From Flavobacterium resistens (GTDB lineage: Bacteria > Bacteroidota > Bacteroidia > Flavobacteriales > Flavobacteriaceae): a stretch of 64,000 nt of DNA. How positions within the stretch are numbered: position 1 is the stretch's first letter; every line of letters begins with the position of its first letter. This document shows, piece after piece, positions 27,235 through 36,733 of the stretch. The translations under genes were made by a program, and so were the position numbers. Where the stretch lies: contig NZ_FXTA01000004.1 of assembly GCF_900182645.1 (NCBI RefSeq), positions 1 to 64,000 on the forward strand, written 5' to 3'. Below the pieces are notes generated by a model that was given only the letters and a program-made list of their open reading frames with translations, made no database searches and had not been told where the DNA came from.

Positions 27235-27283
27235 TTTAGATTGAGTTTAGATTGCAAAAGTAGGCAATAATTCTTTATTTCAA
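27235..27283 (-). promoter_or_regulatory. feoAB promoter (TTG-N18-TACTTTTG) with adjoining direct repeat
   Basis: On the minus strand TTG (27281-27283), 18-base spacer, TACTTTTG (27255-27262). Immediately downstream CAATCTAAA occurs twice (27246-27254 and 27235-27243) separated by CT, an 11-bp period, covering the expected transcription start. This is a candidate operator; no classical Fur box is seen. Confidence 0.65.
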
Positions 27284-27332
27284 GGCATTTAACACTTTTG
27301 AATATGCTAAATCTTTCTAAAAATAAGGGATT

Positions 27333-27998
27333 TTACTCTTTGCATAAGAAATCGATGTCTTCTAAAAGACGTTTGATTTCTTCTTTGTTAGTTCCGTCAT
27401 AGAAACCGCGAACACGTCTTTTTTGATCAACCAAAACGAAATTCTCCGTATGAACCATATCATAAAGTTGATCTGGCCGGCCAAGTTTAACTGCCAAATA
27501 AGATTTTCTGGCCATGGTGTAAATCTCTTTTTTGTCGCCGGTAACCAAATTCCATTTGCTGTCTACAACACCATATTTTATGGCATATTCTTTTAAAACC
27601 GAAACACTGTCAACTTCTGGGAAAACAGTATGTGAAAGCAGCATTACTTTTGGATTGTTTAAAACGGCTTTCTGAACATCAACAAGATTGGTTGACATTT
27701 TTGGGCAAATAGAACCGCAAGTTGTGAAAAAGAAATCGGCAACATAGATTTTTCCTTCGTAATTTTTTTGAGTGATCGTATCGCCATTTTGGTTTACAAA
27801 CGAAAAATCAGCAATTGTGTGATATTTGCTTTTATATTGAATCGTACTGTCAACTAATTCCGGATTTACATCTGACGGATTGTAAATTGGAAGTGTTTTT
27901 TGTGGTTTTAAAGCTGAATAAAATAAGGATATCGTAACAACCGAAAAAACAATTAAAACAATAAAGAATTTGCGGTATTTGTATAGAAGCGATTTCAT
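27333..27998 (-). CDS. SCO1/SenC family protein
   Basis: 221 residues from the ATG at 27998. One N-terminal membrane anchor ('KFFIVLIVFSVVTISLFYS') and a periplasmic thioredoxin-like domain. The copper-ligand pair is in 'FFFTTCGSICPKM' (CxxxC) and the distal His in 'YDMVHTENFVLVD', so all SCO ligands are present. SCO proteins deliver Cu or reduce thiols for the CuA site of cytochrome oxidase. An upstream in-frame TTG lies inside a -7 element (28014-28021) and is rejected. Confidence 0.92.
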   Translation of the reverse strand: MKSLLYKYRKFFIVLIVFSVVTISLFYSALKPQKTLPIYNPSDVNPELVDSTIQYKSKYHTIADFSFVNQNGDTITQKNYEGKIYVADFFFTTCGSICPKMSTNLVDVQKAVLNNPKVMLLSHTVFPEVDSVSVLKEYAIKYGVVDSKWNLVTGDKKEIYTMARKSYLAVKLGRPDQLYDMVHTENFVLVDQKRRVRGFYDGTNKEEIKRLLEDIDFLCKE

Positions 27999-28013
27999 AA
28001 AAATAATTTGGCG

Positions 28014-28021
28014 CAAAAATA
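28014..28021 (-). promoter_or_regulatory. -7 element (TATTTTTG) of SCO1-like gene
   Basis: TAnnTTTG on the minus strand, about 15 bases upstream of the chosen ATG. Confidence 0.5.
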
Positions 28022-28082
28022 CAAAAAGAGCATTTTAAAATACTTACTCTTAAAGCTTTTTAACAGCTTATTAGAATTTCAT

Positions 28083-29006
28083 TTAAGCTTTGTTTTTACG
28101 GATGGATTTGTTCACCAGATATATTCCTGATAAAGTAACCACACTACCAATAATTATAGCTTGTGTCAGCATTTCTCCAAAAATAAAAAAGCCTAAAACC
28201 ATAGCTACAATCGGATTAATGTAAACATAAATACTACTGATTTCTGTTGGAAGATGCTGCAGTGTATAGATGAAAGCAATGAAAGTTAATACAGAACCAA
28301 TTATTACCAGATAGCCAATTGCCCACCATGAAGTGGTTGGAATTTCGGCAAGCGAAATATTCATCTCTAAAGGCTCAGTAATTCCGTAAAGAATGAAACT
28401 TGAAATTAGCATTTGAAGACCTAAACTAAAATAGGGATTGAAACTCGCTGCTTTCTTCTTGATAAACAAAATTCCAAACGCCCATGTGATGGTTGAAATA
28501 ACGGTCAAAAGGATTCCGAATTGAAAATCGGGTTTGAAAAAGTCAGTCAAATGATCAATGAAAATAATACAGATGCCACCAAAACTGATTAAAATTCCTG
28601 TTATGGCAAGTTTCGCAACTTTCTCGCCATTGAAAAAATTAATAATGATAATCCAAATTGGAAAAATAGCACTGATTATTGCGCCAAGTCCGCTGCTAAT
28701 GTATTTCACACCCCAAGTACTTAAACCATTGCTGCAAACAAAATTTAAGAAAGCAAGAATTAAAATAGTTCCCCATTGTTTACCTTTTGGCCAAGGTTCT
28801 TTTTTTAGAATAAAATAACCAACATAGATCAAGCCGGCTAAAAACTGTCGAATCATGGCCATTTGAAGTGCTGGCATATGTTTTACACCTTCTTTTGATG
28901 CAAGCCATGTTGTTCCCCAACCAAAACTTACCCAGCATAAAGCTAAAATTGGAAGTCCAATTGCGTCAACTTTTCCTGAAACTGCATTCTGAATTTTTGC
29001 TTTCAC
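28083..29006 (-). CDS. EamA family (DMT superfamily) exporter
   Basis: 307 residues, ten predicted membrane helices in two EamA repeats. The first starts 'LPILALCWVSFGWGTTWLASKEGVKHMPALQMAMIRQFLAG'. The second starts 'FQFGILLTVISTITWAFGILFIKKKAA'. The family exports metabolites such as amino acids or purines; the substrate cannot be read from the sequence. It is divergent from the M13 peptidase gene. Confidence 0.88.
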   Translation of the reverse strand: MKAKIQNAVSGKVDAIGLPILALCWVSFGWGTTWLASKEGVKHMPALQMAMIRQFLAGLIYVGYFILKKEPWPKGKQWGTILILAFLNFVCSNGLSTWGVKYISSGLGAIISAIFPIWIIIINFFNGEKVAKLAITGILISFGGICIIFIDHLTDFFKPDFQFGILLTVISTITWAFGILFIKKKAASFNPYFSLGLQMLISSFILYGITEPLEMNISLAEIPTTSWWAIGYLVIIGSVLTFIAFIYTLQHLPTEISSIYVYINPIVAMVLGFFIFGEMLTQAIIIGSVVTLSGIYLVNKSIRKNKA

Positions 29007-29208
29007 TTTGATGATTTTTCTTTTGACAAATATTCCAAAAACAATTTCAAAAATTGGGTATAAATCTCACAAATTATTAATGAAATTTTTAGCTGTATTC
29101 TATTCGGAAATTTAATATTAAAGAACAGTTTTAATTATTGGAAAATTTTAACATAGTATTCAAAATAATAACAATATGTTTGTATATATACTAAAACAAT
29201 AAATTATA

Positions 29209-31269
29209 ATGATTAAAAAGCTTACTAAACCAATGTTTTGTGTAGTTTCTGCAATGTTAACGATAACAGCAGTTCAAGCTCAAGATGCAAAACCAAAAGA
29301 ACCAGGTATCAATATTGCCAATATGGATACTAAAGTAAGTCCAAGCCAGGACTTTTTTCGTTATGTAAACGGAGCTTGGTTAGACAAAACTGAAATTCCT
29401 AGTGATAGAAATTCATGGGGAAGTTTTAATGAATTGCGTCAAAAGACAGACGAGAATTCACTTGCTATTTTGAAAGAAGCTTCGAAAAATCCGAAGTATA
29501 AATCAAATACTGACCAAGGTAAAGCAATCGCTTTATTTAACACTATCATGGATACTGTTGGAAGAAATAAAAGAGGAGTTACACAACTTCAGCCTTATTT
29601 GAAGAAAATCGACGCCATTAAAAATGTTGCTGATCTTCAAAACTATATTACTGAAATGCAACTTTCTGGCGGATCAGGTTTCTTTGGAGTTTATGTTAGT
29701 GCTGATGCTAAAAACAGTAATAAAAATTCGGTGACTTTAGGACCTGGAACTCTTGGATTGTCGGATAAAGATTACTACAATTCTGATGATAAAGATTCTA
29801 AAGAAAAACGTGAAAAATACGAAGTTCATGTTGCTCGTATGATGCAGTACATTGGAGAATCTCCTGCAAAAGCAAAAGAAAGTGCAAAACAAATTTTGGC
29901 TTTGGAGGTTGAAATGTCTGCTCCAAGATTGGATCGTGTTGAAAGAAGAGATAGAAGAAAACAATACAATCCAACTGCTGTTGCTGATTTGAAAAAGAAT
30001 ACACCATCAATTCAATGGGAAAAATATTTCACAGGAATTGGAATGGCAAAATTAGATACTGTAAATGTTGCACAGCCTCGTTACATGATCGCTTTAGAAA
30101 AAACTTTTACTGAAAAGAAAGTAGAAGCTTGGAAAGAATACTTAAAATGGTCCCTATTAAACAGAGCTGCTTCAACTTTGACTACAGATATCGAAAATGC
30201 AAACTTTGATTTCTATGGAAAAACATTAACAGGAGCTTTAAAACAACGTCCACGTGAGGAAGTTGCTTTGCAAGTAATCAACGGAGCAACTGGTGAAGCT
30301 TTAGGAAAACTTTATGTAGAGAAATTATTCCCTGCTGAAGCAAAAGCAAAAGCAAAAGACATGATTGCAAATGTTATGTTGGCGTATGAAAACAGAATCA
30401 ATGCTTTACCTTGGATGTCTGCTGAAACTAAAGTTAAGGCTATTGAAAAATTAAAAAAATTAACGGTTAAAATTGGATATCCAGACAAATGGAAAGATTA
30501 TTCAAAATTAGAGCTTAAAGATGTTAAAGAAGGCGGAACTTATTTTGATAATATGAAAAATCTATCAAAATGGGCTTATGCTGACAATTTAGCTAAACTT
30601 GGAAAACCAGTTGATAAAACAGAATGGGGAATGTCTCCGCAAACTGTAAATGCTTATTTCAATCCATCTTACAACGAGATTGTTTTCCCAGCAGCGATTT
30701 TACAGCCACCGTTCTACAATTACCAAGCTGATGAAGCTGTAAACTATGGTGGAATTGGAGCGGTTATTGGTCACGAAATCTCTCACGGTTTTGATGATTC
30801 AGGTGCTCGTTATAATGCTGACGGAAACTTGGTTGACTGGTGGACTGCTGATGATTTAAAGCAATTTACTGCTCTTGGAGGAGATCTTGCTGCTCAATAC
30901 AGTGCTTTAGAGCCATTGCCAGGAATTCACGTTGATGGTAAATTTACTTTAGGTGAAAACATTGGAGATTTAGGAGGAACAAATGCTGCTTACGATGGTT
31001 TACAATTGTATTTGAAAGCAAACGGAAATCCAGGATTAATCGACGGATTTACTCCAGAACAACGTTTCTTTATTTCTTGGGCTACAGTTTGGAGAACAAA
31101 ATCTAGAGACGAAGCAATTAAGAGCCAAGTTAAAACAGATCCGCACTCTCCAGGAATGTACAGAGCGGTTGTGCCAATTAAAAACTTAGATGCTTTTTAC
31201 CAAGCTTTCGGAATTAAACCAGGAGACGCTATGTATCTTGAACCAGAGAAAAGAGTTAAAATCTGGTAA
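29209..31269 (+). CDS. M13 family (neprilysin-like) metallopeptidase
   Basis: 686 residues with a signal peptide ('MIKKLTKPMFCVVSAMLTITAVQAQ'). N-terminal M13 domain 'PSQDFFRYVNGAWLDKTEIPSDRNSWGSF'. C-terminal catalytic domain with the zinc motif 'VIGHEISHGFDDSG' and third ligand Glu in 'LGENIGDLGG', the substrate-binding 'NAYFNPSYNEIVFPAAIL', and C-terminal 'EPEKRVKIW'. Full length for the family. It is probably periplasmic or outer-membrane associated and degrades small peptides. Confidence 0.95.
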   Translation: MIKKLTKPMFCVVSAMLTITAVQAQDAKPKEPGINIANMDTKVSPSQDFFRYVNGAWLDKTEIPSDRNSWGSFNELRQKTDENSLAILKEASKNPKYKSNTDQGKAIALFNTIMDTVGRNKRGVTQLQPYLKKIDAIKNVADLQNYITEMQLSGGSGFFGVYVSADAKNSNKNSVTLGPGTLGLSDKDYYNSDDKDSKEKREKYEVHVARMMQYIGESPAKAKESAKQILALEVEMSAPRLDRVERRDRRKQYNPTAVADLKKNTPSIQWEKYFTGIGMAKLDTVNVAQPRYMIALEKTFTEKKVEAWKEYLKWSLLNRAASTLTTDIENANFDFYGKTLTGALKQRPREEVALQVINGATGEALGKLYVEKLFPAEAKAKAKDMIANVMLAYENRINALPWMSAETKVKAIEKLKKLTVKIGYPDKWKDYSKLELKDVKEGGTYFDNMKNLSKWAYADNLAKLGKPVDKTEWGMSPQTVNAYFNPSYNEIVFPAAILQPPFYNYQADEAVNYGGIGAVIGHEISHGFDDSGARYNADGNLVDWWTADDLKQFTALGGDLAAQYSALEPLPGIHVDGKFTLGENIGDLGGTNAAYDGLQLYLKANGNPGLIDGFTPEQRFFISWATVWRTKSRDEAIKSQVKTDPHSPGMYRAVVPIKNLDAFYQAFGIKPGDAMYLEPEKRVKIW

Positions 31270-31282
31270 TCTTATAAATTTT

Positions 31283-31314
31283 AAAACGGCGCTGAATAAG
31301 CGCCGTTTTTTTTT
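31283..31314 (+). terminator. Rho-independent terminator of M13 peptidase gene
   Basis: AAAACGGCGC-TGAATAA-GCGCCGTTTT, a perfect 10-bp stem, with nine T. It abuts the stop of the convergent minus-strand gene. Confidence 0.92.
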
Positions 31315-31315
31315 A

Positions 31316-31765
31316 TTATTTAATAGCAATATAAATGTCAACCTCAGCATTTTCAGGATTTTGAGCTTTTGCACCATAAACTTCAAAATCACTTGTAAAA
31401 GTTCGTTTCAGATTTAATTCCCAGATTTTTAGCCATTCGTTATAGACAATTCCATCGGCCAAATTCCCTTTTGGTGTGAATTTTTCATAATTAGAATTTG
31501 GAATTGTTATTCCCACCATTTCTTCTGGGATACTATTCAGGTTTTCGACAACACAACCTAAAATTGTGGTATAAGGTTTTGTGTGATCCTTTTCGTAATC
31601 GGTATAAATGCAAATGATATCCTGCGAAATTTTGTTTGGAATTTTTCCCACGATATTTTTTGATAAAAAAGTATTCCAAAGTGCGGGAATGTCTTTTGCC
31701 GATTGTCCATTTTCATTTGTTGTTCTAATCGAAATTCCAATTACATTAAATTCTTGATTGTGCAT
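31316..31765 (-). CDS. GyrI-like / effector-binding domain protein
   Basis: 149 residues, stand-alone effector-binding (AraC/GyrI-type) fold: 'NVIGISIRTTNENGQSAKDIPALWNTFLSKNIVGKIPNK', 'IICIYTDYEKDHTKPYTTILGCVVENL', 'NEWLKIWELNLKRTFTSDFEVYG', 'VDIYIAI'. No DNA-binding domain is attached. Relatives bind small hydrophobic molecules or toxins. It is a single gene between two terminators. Confidence 0.82.
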   Translation of the reverse strand: MHNQEFNVIGISIRTTNENGQSAKDIPALWNTFLSKNIVGKIPNKISQDIICIYTDYEKDHTKPYTTILGCVVENLNSIPEEMVGITIPNSNYEKFTPKGNLADGIVYNEWLKIWELNLKRTFTSDFEVYGAKAQNPENAEVDIYIAIK

Positions 31766-31865
31766 TATGTTTAAATTTATTGGTTAATGACCCAAAAGTA
31801 AATCCGAGTTGTGACAACAGTATGTCAGCAGCGAAACATTAAAAAACCACATTTTAAGCCAAATA

Positions 31866-31900
31866 AAAAAACGACGCTTATTTGGCGTCGTTTTTCTTTT
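31866..31900. terminator. Bidirectional hairpin terminator (end of hemB-cytochrome unit)
   Basis: AAAAACGACGC pairs with GCGTCGTTTTT around TTATTTG, an 11-bp perfect stem flanked by T-rich DNA. It lies downstream (minus strand) of the cytochrome gene. Confidence 0.85.
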
Positions 31901-31919
31901 TGTTATTACAATTACAGTT

Positions 31920-32330
31920 TTATTTCAAATTGCTGTAAATATAAGCTTCTATAGCTTTTAATTCCTCATCAGACATTTCTTTGGTAATTGCAAAATTAGT
32001 CTGCATTACAGCAAACTGACTCGGATCAACAATTGGATCTGCGTTTCCTTTTAAGAAAGTGGTGATGTCACCTTTTTTGTCTTTATAGATTTTTGCTATT
32101 TCCTGAATGCTTGGACCAATAACTTTTTGATCAGGTTGATGGCAAGAAGTACAATTTCCTCTTCCTTCAAAAATTTCTTTTCCTAAATCTATTGGAGTTG
32201 TGGCTTTCGCCGATTCGCCTTCGGAAGAAGTTTCTGTTGTACTTTCAGATGACTTTCCAAAAGGTTCCTGACTCTCTTTTTTGCATGAAGCAAATGCTAA
32301 AACGGCTGCTAAGAATACTGCTTTTTTCAT
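31920..32330 (-). CDS. Monohaem c-type cytochrome lipoprotein
   Basis: 136 residues. Lipoprotein signal with Cys16 ('AVLAFASC'), a Ser/Thr/Glu-rich linker, then a cytochrome c domain. It has the haem-binding 'GNCTSCH' motif (CxxCH, ~60-64), 'GPSIQEIAK' and a distal Met in 'FAVMQTNF'. It starts one base after the hemB stop, so a haem protein is co-transcribed with haem synthesis. It is probably a periplasmic electron carrier; its partner is unknown. Confidence 0.9.
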   Translation of the reverse strand: MKKAVFLAAVLAFASCKKESQEPFGKSSESTTETSSEGESAKATTPIDLGKEIFEGRGNCTSCHQPDQKVIGPSIQEIAKIYKDKKGDITTFLKGNADPIVDPSQFAVMQTNFAITKEMSDEELKAIEAYIYSNLK

Positions 32331-32331
32331 C

Positions 32332-33324
32332 TTATTTATTTAAAATTACAGCAGCTTCTTTTGCAAAATAAGTTGAGATGATACTAGCCCCTGCGCGCTT
32401 AATGCAATAAAGTTGCTCTATCATAATTTTGTCATGATCAAGCCACCCTCTTTCTGCTGCGGCCTTTACCATCGCGTACTCACCAGATACTTGGTAAACC
32501 GCAACTGGCACATGAACGGCGTTTTTTACTTCACGAACGATGTCTAAATAAGCCATTCCTGGTTTTACCATTACGATATCTGCACCTTCTTCAACATCTA
32601 ATAATGCTTCGCGAATTCCTTCAATTCTATTCGCATAATCCATTTGATATGTCTTCTTGTCTTTTGGGATATTTTGAGAATCTACAGGAGCTGAATCTAA
32701 AGCATCTCGGAACGGTCCGTAAAATGCAGAAGCATATTTTGCACTGTAGCTCATAATTCCAACATTGTGATGTCCGTTTTCTTCCAAAGCTTTTCTGATT
32801 GCCAAAACTCGTCCGTCCATCATGTCGCTTGGCGCTACAAAATCGGCTCCGGCTTCGGCGTGGCTTAAACTCATTCTGGTTAAAGCATCAACCGTTGCGT
32901 CGTTGATCAATTGACCGTTTTCGATAATTCCGTCGTGACCGTAAATTGAATATGGATCAAGAGCAACATCGGGCATTACAATCATTTCCGGAACAGCATC
33001 TTTAATCGCACGGATTGTTTGTTGCATCAAACCATCTTTATTCCAAGCCTCGGTACCTTTATTGTCTTTTAAATTATCGCTTACTTTTACGTAAATATTT
33101 ACCGCTTTGATTCCTAAATCCCAAGCTTCTTTAACTTCTTTGATTGTGTTATCCAACGAATGGCGATAAATTCCAGGCATTGAAGGAATTGCTGATTTTA
33201 TATCTTTTCCTTCGGCAACAAACATTGGAAGCATAAAATCCTGCGGACTTAAACTTGTTTCACGAACTAAAGAACGAATAGATTCATTAGTTCTTAAGCG
33301 ACGGTTTCTTTGTAATGGGAACAT
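32332..33324 (-). CDS. hemB: Delta-aminolevulinic acid dehydratase (porphobilinogen synthase)
   Basis: 330 residues. It condenses two 5-aminolevulinate molecules to porphobilinogen. Schiff-base lysine region 'IVMVKPGMAYLDIVREV', second active-site Lys region 'GPFRDALDSAP...KTYQMDYANR', and 'DFVAPSDMMDGRV'. The metal-site cysteine cluster of Zn enzymes is replaced by 'PDVALDPYSIYGHDGI' (D residues), which suggests a Mg-type rather than Zn-type enzyme. It belongs to the minus-strand haem run. Confidence 0.96.
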   Translation of the reverse strand: MFPLQRNRRLRTNESIRSLVRETSLSPQDFMLPMFVAEGKDIKSAIPSMPGIYRHSLDNTIKEVKEAWDLGIKAVNIYVKVSDNLKDNKGTEAWNKDGLMQQTIRAIKDAVPEMIVMPDVALDPYSIYGHDGIIENGQLINDATVDALTRMSLSHAEAGADFVAPSDMMDGRVLAIRKALEENGHHNVGIMSYSAKYASAFYGPFRDALDSAPVDSQNIPKDKKTYQMDYANRIEGIREALLDVEEGADIVMVKPGMAYLDIVREVKNAVHVPVAVYQVSGEYAMVKAAAERGWLDHDKIMIEQLYCIKRAGASIISTYFAKEAAVILNK

Positions 33325-33391
33325 GTTTTTTTGTTTAAAGTTTAATGTTTCAGGTTTAACTCTGAAAGTATAATGTTTTGTGTTTAATTTT

Positions 33392-34294
33392 TTATTTAAT
33401 AGAAGCGTTGTAAATGTCTTTAATTGTGCTGCTTAGCTCATAGTTGAAATTGTCATCAGATTGACCAGCAGAAAGCCCTTCAGATAATGCTCTTGAGAAA
33501 CTGGCAATCAATCCTTGATTTTGTGACAGCTTTTCATTGGCTTCATCACGAGAATAACCTCCTGATAGCGCAACGACACGAACTACATGCGAGTCAGCCA
33601 TTAAATCGCTATAGAAATTATTTACGGTTGGAATCGATAGTTTCAACATCACTTTTACATCTTTGTCTAATAAACTAAGCTGTTTTTTGATTTCTTCTTT
33701 CAGAATTTCTTCTGACTTTTCTTTATCTGAACTATAAATATCAACTTCTGGCTCGATAATTGGAATTAATCCTTTTGCAAAGATTTGTAAACCAACTGCA
33801 AATTGTTGTTCAACAACTTCTCGAATTCCGGCTGGATTGGCCTCTTTAATTACTGAACGCATTTTTGTTCCAAAAACATTTCGTTCTACAGCTCGCGTCA
33901 GTAATTCATCCAAATTAGAAATCGGCTTCATGATTTGAACTCCGTTATTTAGATCAGCAAGACCTTTGTCTACTTTTAAAAACGGAACTATATTTTTTTT
34001 CTCCCACAAATAATCGGCCGTCCATTGTCCATCGATTTTGCGGTCCATAGTATTTTCGAATAAAATAGCGCCAAGAATATATTGACTGTCAAATGCAGGA
34101 CTCTTTATAATTCTTGTTCGCATTTCATGAACAAGTGTGTACATTTCTTCATCATTCGTGTAACTGCTTTCCTCTACGCCGTATTGTGCTAAAGCTTTTG
34201 GAGTACTTCCGCCACTTTGATCAAGTGCGGCGATAAAGCCTTTTCCGGAATGCATACGATTTAATTGTGCCGTTTTTACATCTGTCTTTTCCAT
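33392..34294 (-). CDS. Class I fructose-bisphosphate aldolase
   Basis: 300 residues. The sequence '[24 protein letters not shown]', '[25 protein letters not shown]', 'PFLKVDKGL' and '[10 protein letters not shown]' are the signatures of bacterial class I (Schiff-base) aldolase. The Schiff-base Lys is in 'VMLKLSIPT'. It splits fructose-1,6-bisphosphate in glycolysis. Its place between hemF/DUF4421 and hemB is odd for a glycolytic enzyme. Spacers on both sides are ~60 bases, so read-through from the haem genes is possible. Confidence 0.93.
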   Translation of the reverse strand: MEKTDVKTAQLNRMHSGKGFIAALDQSGGSTPKALAQYGVEESSYTNDEEMYTLVHEMRTRIIKSPAFDSQYILGAILFENTMDRKIDGQWTADYLWEKKNIVPFLKVDKGLADLNNGVQIMKPISNLDELLTRAVERNVFGTKMRSVIKEANPAGIREVVEQQFAVGLQIFAKGLIPIIEPEVDIYSSDKEKSEEILKEEIKKQLSLLDKDVKVMLKLSIPTVNNFYSDLMADSHVVRVVALSGGYSRDEANEKLSQNQGLIASFSRALSEGLSAGQSDDNFNYELSSTIKDIYNASIK

Positions 34295-34357
34295 AATAAT
34301 GATTTTTAATTATTAGAAATCCCTGCTTATGCTTGTTTTTGCTATTTTGAAGGCTTT

Positions 34358-35296
34358 TTAAAGCCCTATTTTCTCATTTGCCTTGTCATATACTTCTTTT
34401 ACCTTTTTTGGAGGATCAAATCGATAACCAGCAGAAATTTTTAAAGTGACAATATTATCATTCAATCTCGGATCTACTTTTTCGTCCTGATCAAAGGTTA
34501 CCGCATTCAGACTGGCAAAAGCAAAGAAACGATCTTGATTATAAGCCAATTTTAAATTTAAATCGGCTTGATATAACGCTGAGGTATCTCCGTCAACATC
34601 ATTAATTCCGGCGCCCAAACCAATTCCTGCTCCAATTAAAACGCGATCACTTATTACAAAATTATAAAAGTAAGAAGGAGTTAAAGTAAATACGTAAATA
34701 TCTCCGGGTGTTGTATCAGGCGTATTTAGGTCAATATTGGTGTAATAGAAAGAAAAATTCGGAATAAAACTTCCAGAACTTTTGGTCTGCCATTCGTTTT
34801 GATTTACCAATGCCTTAAATGAGAATTTGTCATTAAAAACATAGGAAGTCGATCCGCCAATTTTTGTACTTCGCATATCGGGCATTTGTGCAGTAAAATT
34901 ATCATCACTTACATAAAACCCTTTTTGATTGATAAAAGTTAAGGACTGCATCCATTTTTTATAATAAAAGCGAGTGTTGAAATTAAAGTTTTTAGAATGG
35001 GAATCTCCGGTATTTCCGCCAAGAAATTTCGGAGCAAAACCAATCGTAATATCAATAATCTTGTAATTTAAACTAAAACCGATTTGCTCTTTGCGATTCG
35101 GAATGAGATCAAGATAAATCTTCGGATCCTGATTGTCTGATGTAATCTGAAAACTATTTGAAGTGTCTAAATAATAAACGCTCGCCGTAATTTTATCATT
35201 ATATGATTTAAAATAGGGATTCTGCAAAGTATCATTTTGAGCGAAACACCCAAAAACACTTGCAAAAAACGCTATATAAATCAGTTTTACATCCAT
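34358..35296 (-). CDS. DUF4421 family outer-surface protein
   Basis: 312 residues from the ATG at 35296, the first that gives a signal peptide ('MDVKLIYIAFFASVFGCFAQ'). The start overlaps the last codons of hemF. The body is a series of amphipathic beta strands ('IGFSLNYKIIDITIGFAPKFLG', 'FNTRFYYKKWMQSLTFINQKGFYV', 'VLIGAGIGLGAG', 'VTLKISAGYRF') typical of an outer membrane barrel; the family is DUF4421 of Bacteroidota. Function unknown. Confidence 0.82.
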   Translation of the reverse strand: MDVKLIYIAFFASVFGCFAQNDTLQNPYFKSYNDKITASVYYLDTSNSFQITSDNQDPKIYLDLIPNRKEQIGFSLNYKIIDITIGFAPKFLGGNTGDSHSKNFNFNTRFYYKKWMQSLTFINQKGFYVSDDNFTAQMPDMRSTKIGGSTSYVFNDKFSFKALVNQNEWQTKSSGSFIPNFSFYYTNIDLNTPDTTPGDIYVFTLTPSYFYNFVISDRVLIGAGIGLGAGINDVDGDTSALYQADLNLKLAYNQDRFFAFASLNAVTFDQDEKVDPRLNDNIVTLKISAGYRFDPPKKVKEVYDKANEKIGL

Positions 35297-36189
35297 TCGC
35301 GTGGGTTTTCTAACACATTTACTAATTTCTCTTCTTCGCTTCCTGCTTCTGCATGATGATCGTAAACCCATTGCACATGCGGAGGCAAACTCATTAAAAT
35401 ACTTTCGATTCTTCCATTCGTTTTTAATCCGAATAAAGTTCCTTTGTCATGAACCAGATTAAACTCCACATAACGGCCACGACGAATTTCCTGCCAATTT
35501 CTGTTTTCTGGCGTATATGCTAAATTTTTTCTTCTTTCTACAATTGGAACATAAGCTTCCAGGAAACTATTACCAACCTCAGTTACAAAGTTATACCAAT
35601 TTTCCATTGACATTGATTCATTTGCTTTGCAATAATCAAAAAATAAACCGCCAATTCCGCGCGCTTCATTTCTATGTGCGTTCCAGAAATACGAATCGCA
35701 TTGTTTTTTATATTTCGGATAAAACTCTGGATTGTGTTTATCGCAAGCCGTTTTACAGGTTTGATGAAAGTGTTTTGCATCTTCTTCAAACAAATAATAT
35801 GGCGTTAAATCTTGTCCGCCACCAAACCATTGTTCGATAACTTTTCCAGATTCGTCATACATTTCAAAATAGCGCCAATTCGCGTGAACCGTTGGAGTCA
35901 TTGGGTTTTTTGGATGTAAAACCAAACTTAATCCACAAGCAAAAAAATCAGCTTCTCCGACATTAAACATTTTTTGCATCGTTTCTGGAAGTTTTCCATG
36001 AACTGCAGAAATGTTTACACCTCCTTTTTCGAAAACAGCACCGTTTTCAATAACACGTGTTCTTCCGCCGCCGCCTTCTGGACGTTTCCATAAATCTTCA
36101 CGGAATTTCGTCGTTCCGTCAACAGCTTCTAATCCAGCACAGATTTGGTCTTGTAATTGTTGTATGTATGCGTAAAATTTGTCTTTCAT
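35287..36189 (-). CDS. hemF: Oxygen-dependent coproporphyrinogen III oxidase
   Basis: 300 residues. It oxidatively decarboxylates coproporphyrinogen III to protoporphyrinogen IX using O2. Typical blocks: 'GGGGRTRVIENGAVFEKGGVNISAVHG', 'PTVHANWRYFE', 'WFGGGQDLTPYYLFEEDAKHFH', 'EARGIGGLFFDY', 'RNWQEIRRGRYVEFNLVHDKGTLFGL' and 'SLPPHVQWVYDH'. It overlaps the upstream acetyltransferase gene by four bases and the downstream DUF4421 start by ten. Confidence 0.97.
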   Translation of the reverse strand: MKDKFYAYIQQLQDQICAGLEAVDGTTKFREDLWKRPEGGGGRTRVIENGAVFEKGGVNISAVHGKLPETMQKMFNVGEADFFACGLSLVLHPKNPMTPTVHANWRYFEMYDESGKVIEQWFGGGQDLTPYYLFEEDAKHFHQTCKTACDKHNPEFYPKYKKQCDSYFWNAHRNEARGIGGLFFDYCKANESMSMENWYNFVTEVGNSFLEAYVPIVERRKNLAYTPENRNWQEIRRGRYVEFNLVHDKGTLFGLKTNGRIESILMSLPPHVQWVYDHHAEAGSEEEKLVNVLENPREWM

Positions 36190-36731
36190 TGTAAATTGTA
36201 TTCTGATTTAAGTAATCCGAAGTAAACAGTATTTTGTAATGTGCCATCACCATTTCTAAATTCGTCTCTTAAAATTCCTTCTTGTTTAAAATTATGTTTT
36301 AATGCAATTCTTTGGCTTGCTATATTTATTTCTGAAGTACAGATGAAAACTTTATTCATCTTCAATTCGTTAAAACAAAAATCGAGTGCCTTAGAAACCA
36401 TTTCGGATGTAATGCCTTTGCCTTGAAAATCTTCGTCGATAAAATAACCTAATTCACATTTTGAAATGCGGTAATCAATAGTTTTTACACACAAATAACC
36501 AATTAGATTATTTGTTTTTATATCGCGGGCGAAGAAATAATATCCTTCGCTATTTCTTTCTTTGTCTTTGTTAACTGAGATAAAATTTTCTGCTTTTTCT
36601 GGTGAGTCAGAATTAGCTAGCGTTACAGGGAATGTTTTACCAATGTGATTTTTATTCTTATCAATCAGTTTATAAAACTCTTTAGGAAGAATATTTTCAA
36701 TTCGGTCTATTTTCCAATCTGTAAAACTCAT
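36186..36731 (-). CDS. RimJ/RimL-type GNAT acetyltransferase
   Basis: 181 residues. GNAT core 'LIGYLCVKTIDYRISKCELGYFIDEDFQGKGITSEMVSKALDFCFNELKMNKVFICTSEINIASQRIALKHNFKQEGILRDEF' includes the acetyl-CoA loop QGKGIT and the C-terminal RimL pattern. Acceptor unknown. Its ATGA overlap with hemF shows translational coupling, although no haem-related role is known for the family. Confidence 0.9.
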   Translation of the reverse strand: MSFTDWKIDRIENILPKEFYKLIDKNKNHIGKTFPVTLANSDSPEKAENFISVNKDKERNSEGYYFFARDIKTNNLIGYLCVKTIDYRISKCELGYFIDEDFQGKGITSEMVSKALDFCFNELKMNKVFICTSEINIASQRIALKHNFKQEGILRDEFRNGDGTLQNTVYFGLLKSEYNLQ

Positions 36732-36733
36732 CT

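Noticed and set aside
27230..27330. Classical Fur box upstream of feoA
   Set aside because: No GATAATGATAATCATTATC-like sequence found; only the CAATCTAAA direct repeat is visible.
29007..29208. Regulatory RNA in the spacer between the EamA and M13 genes
   Set aside because: AT-rich, with no hairpin, promoter match or terminator that would define a transcript.
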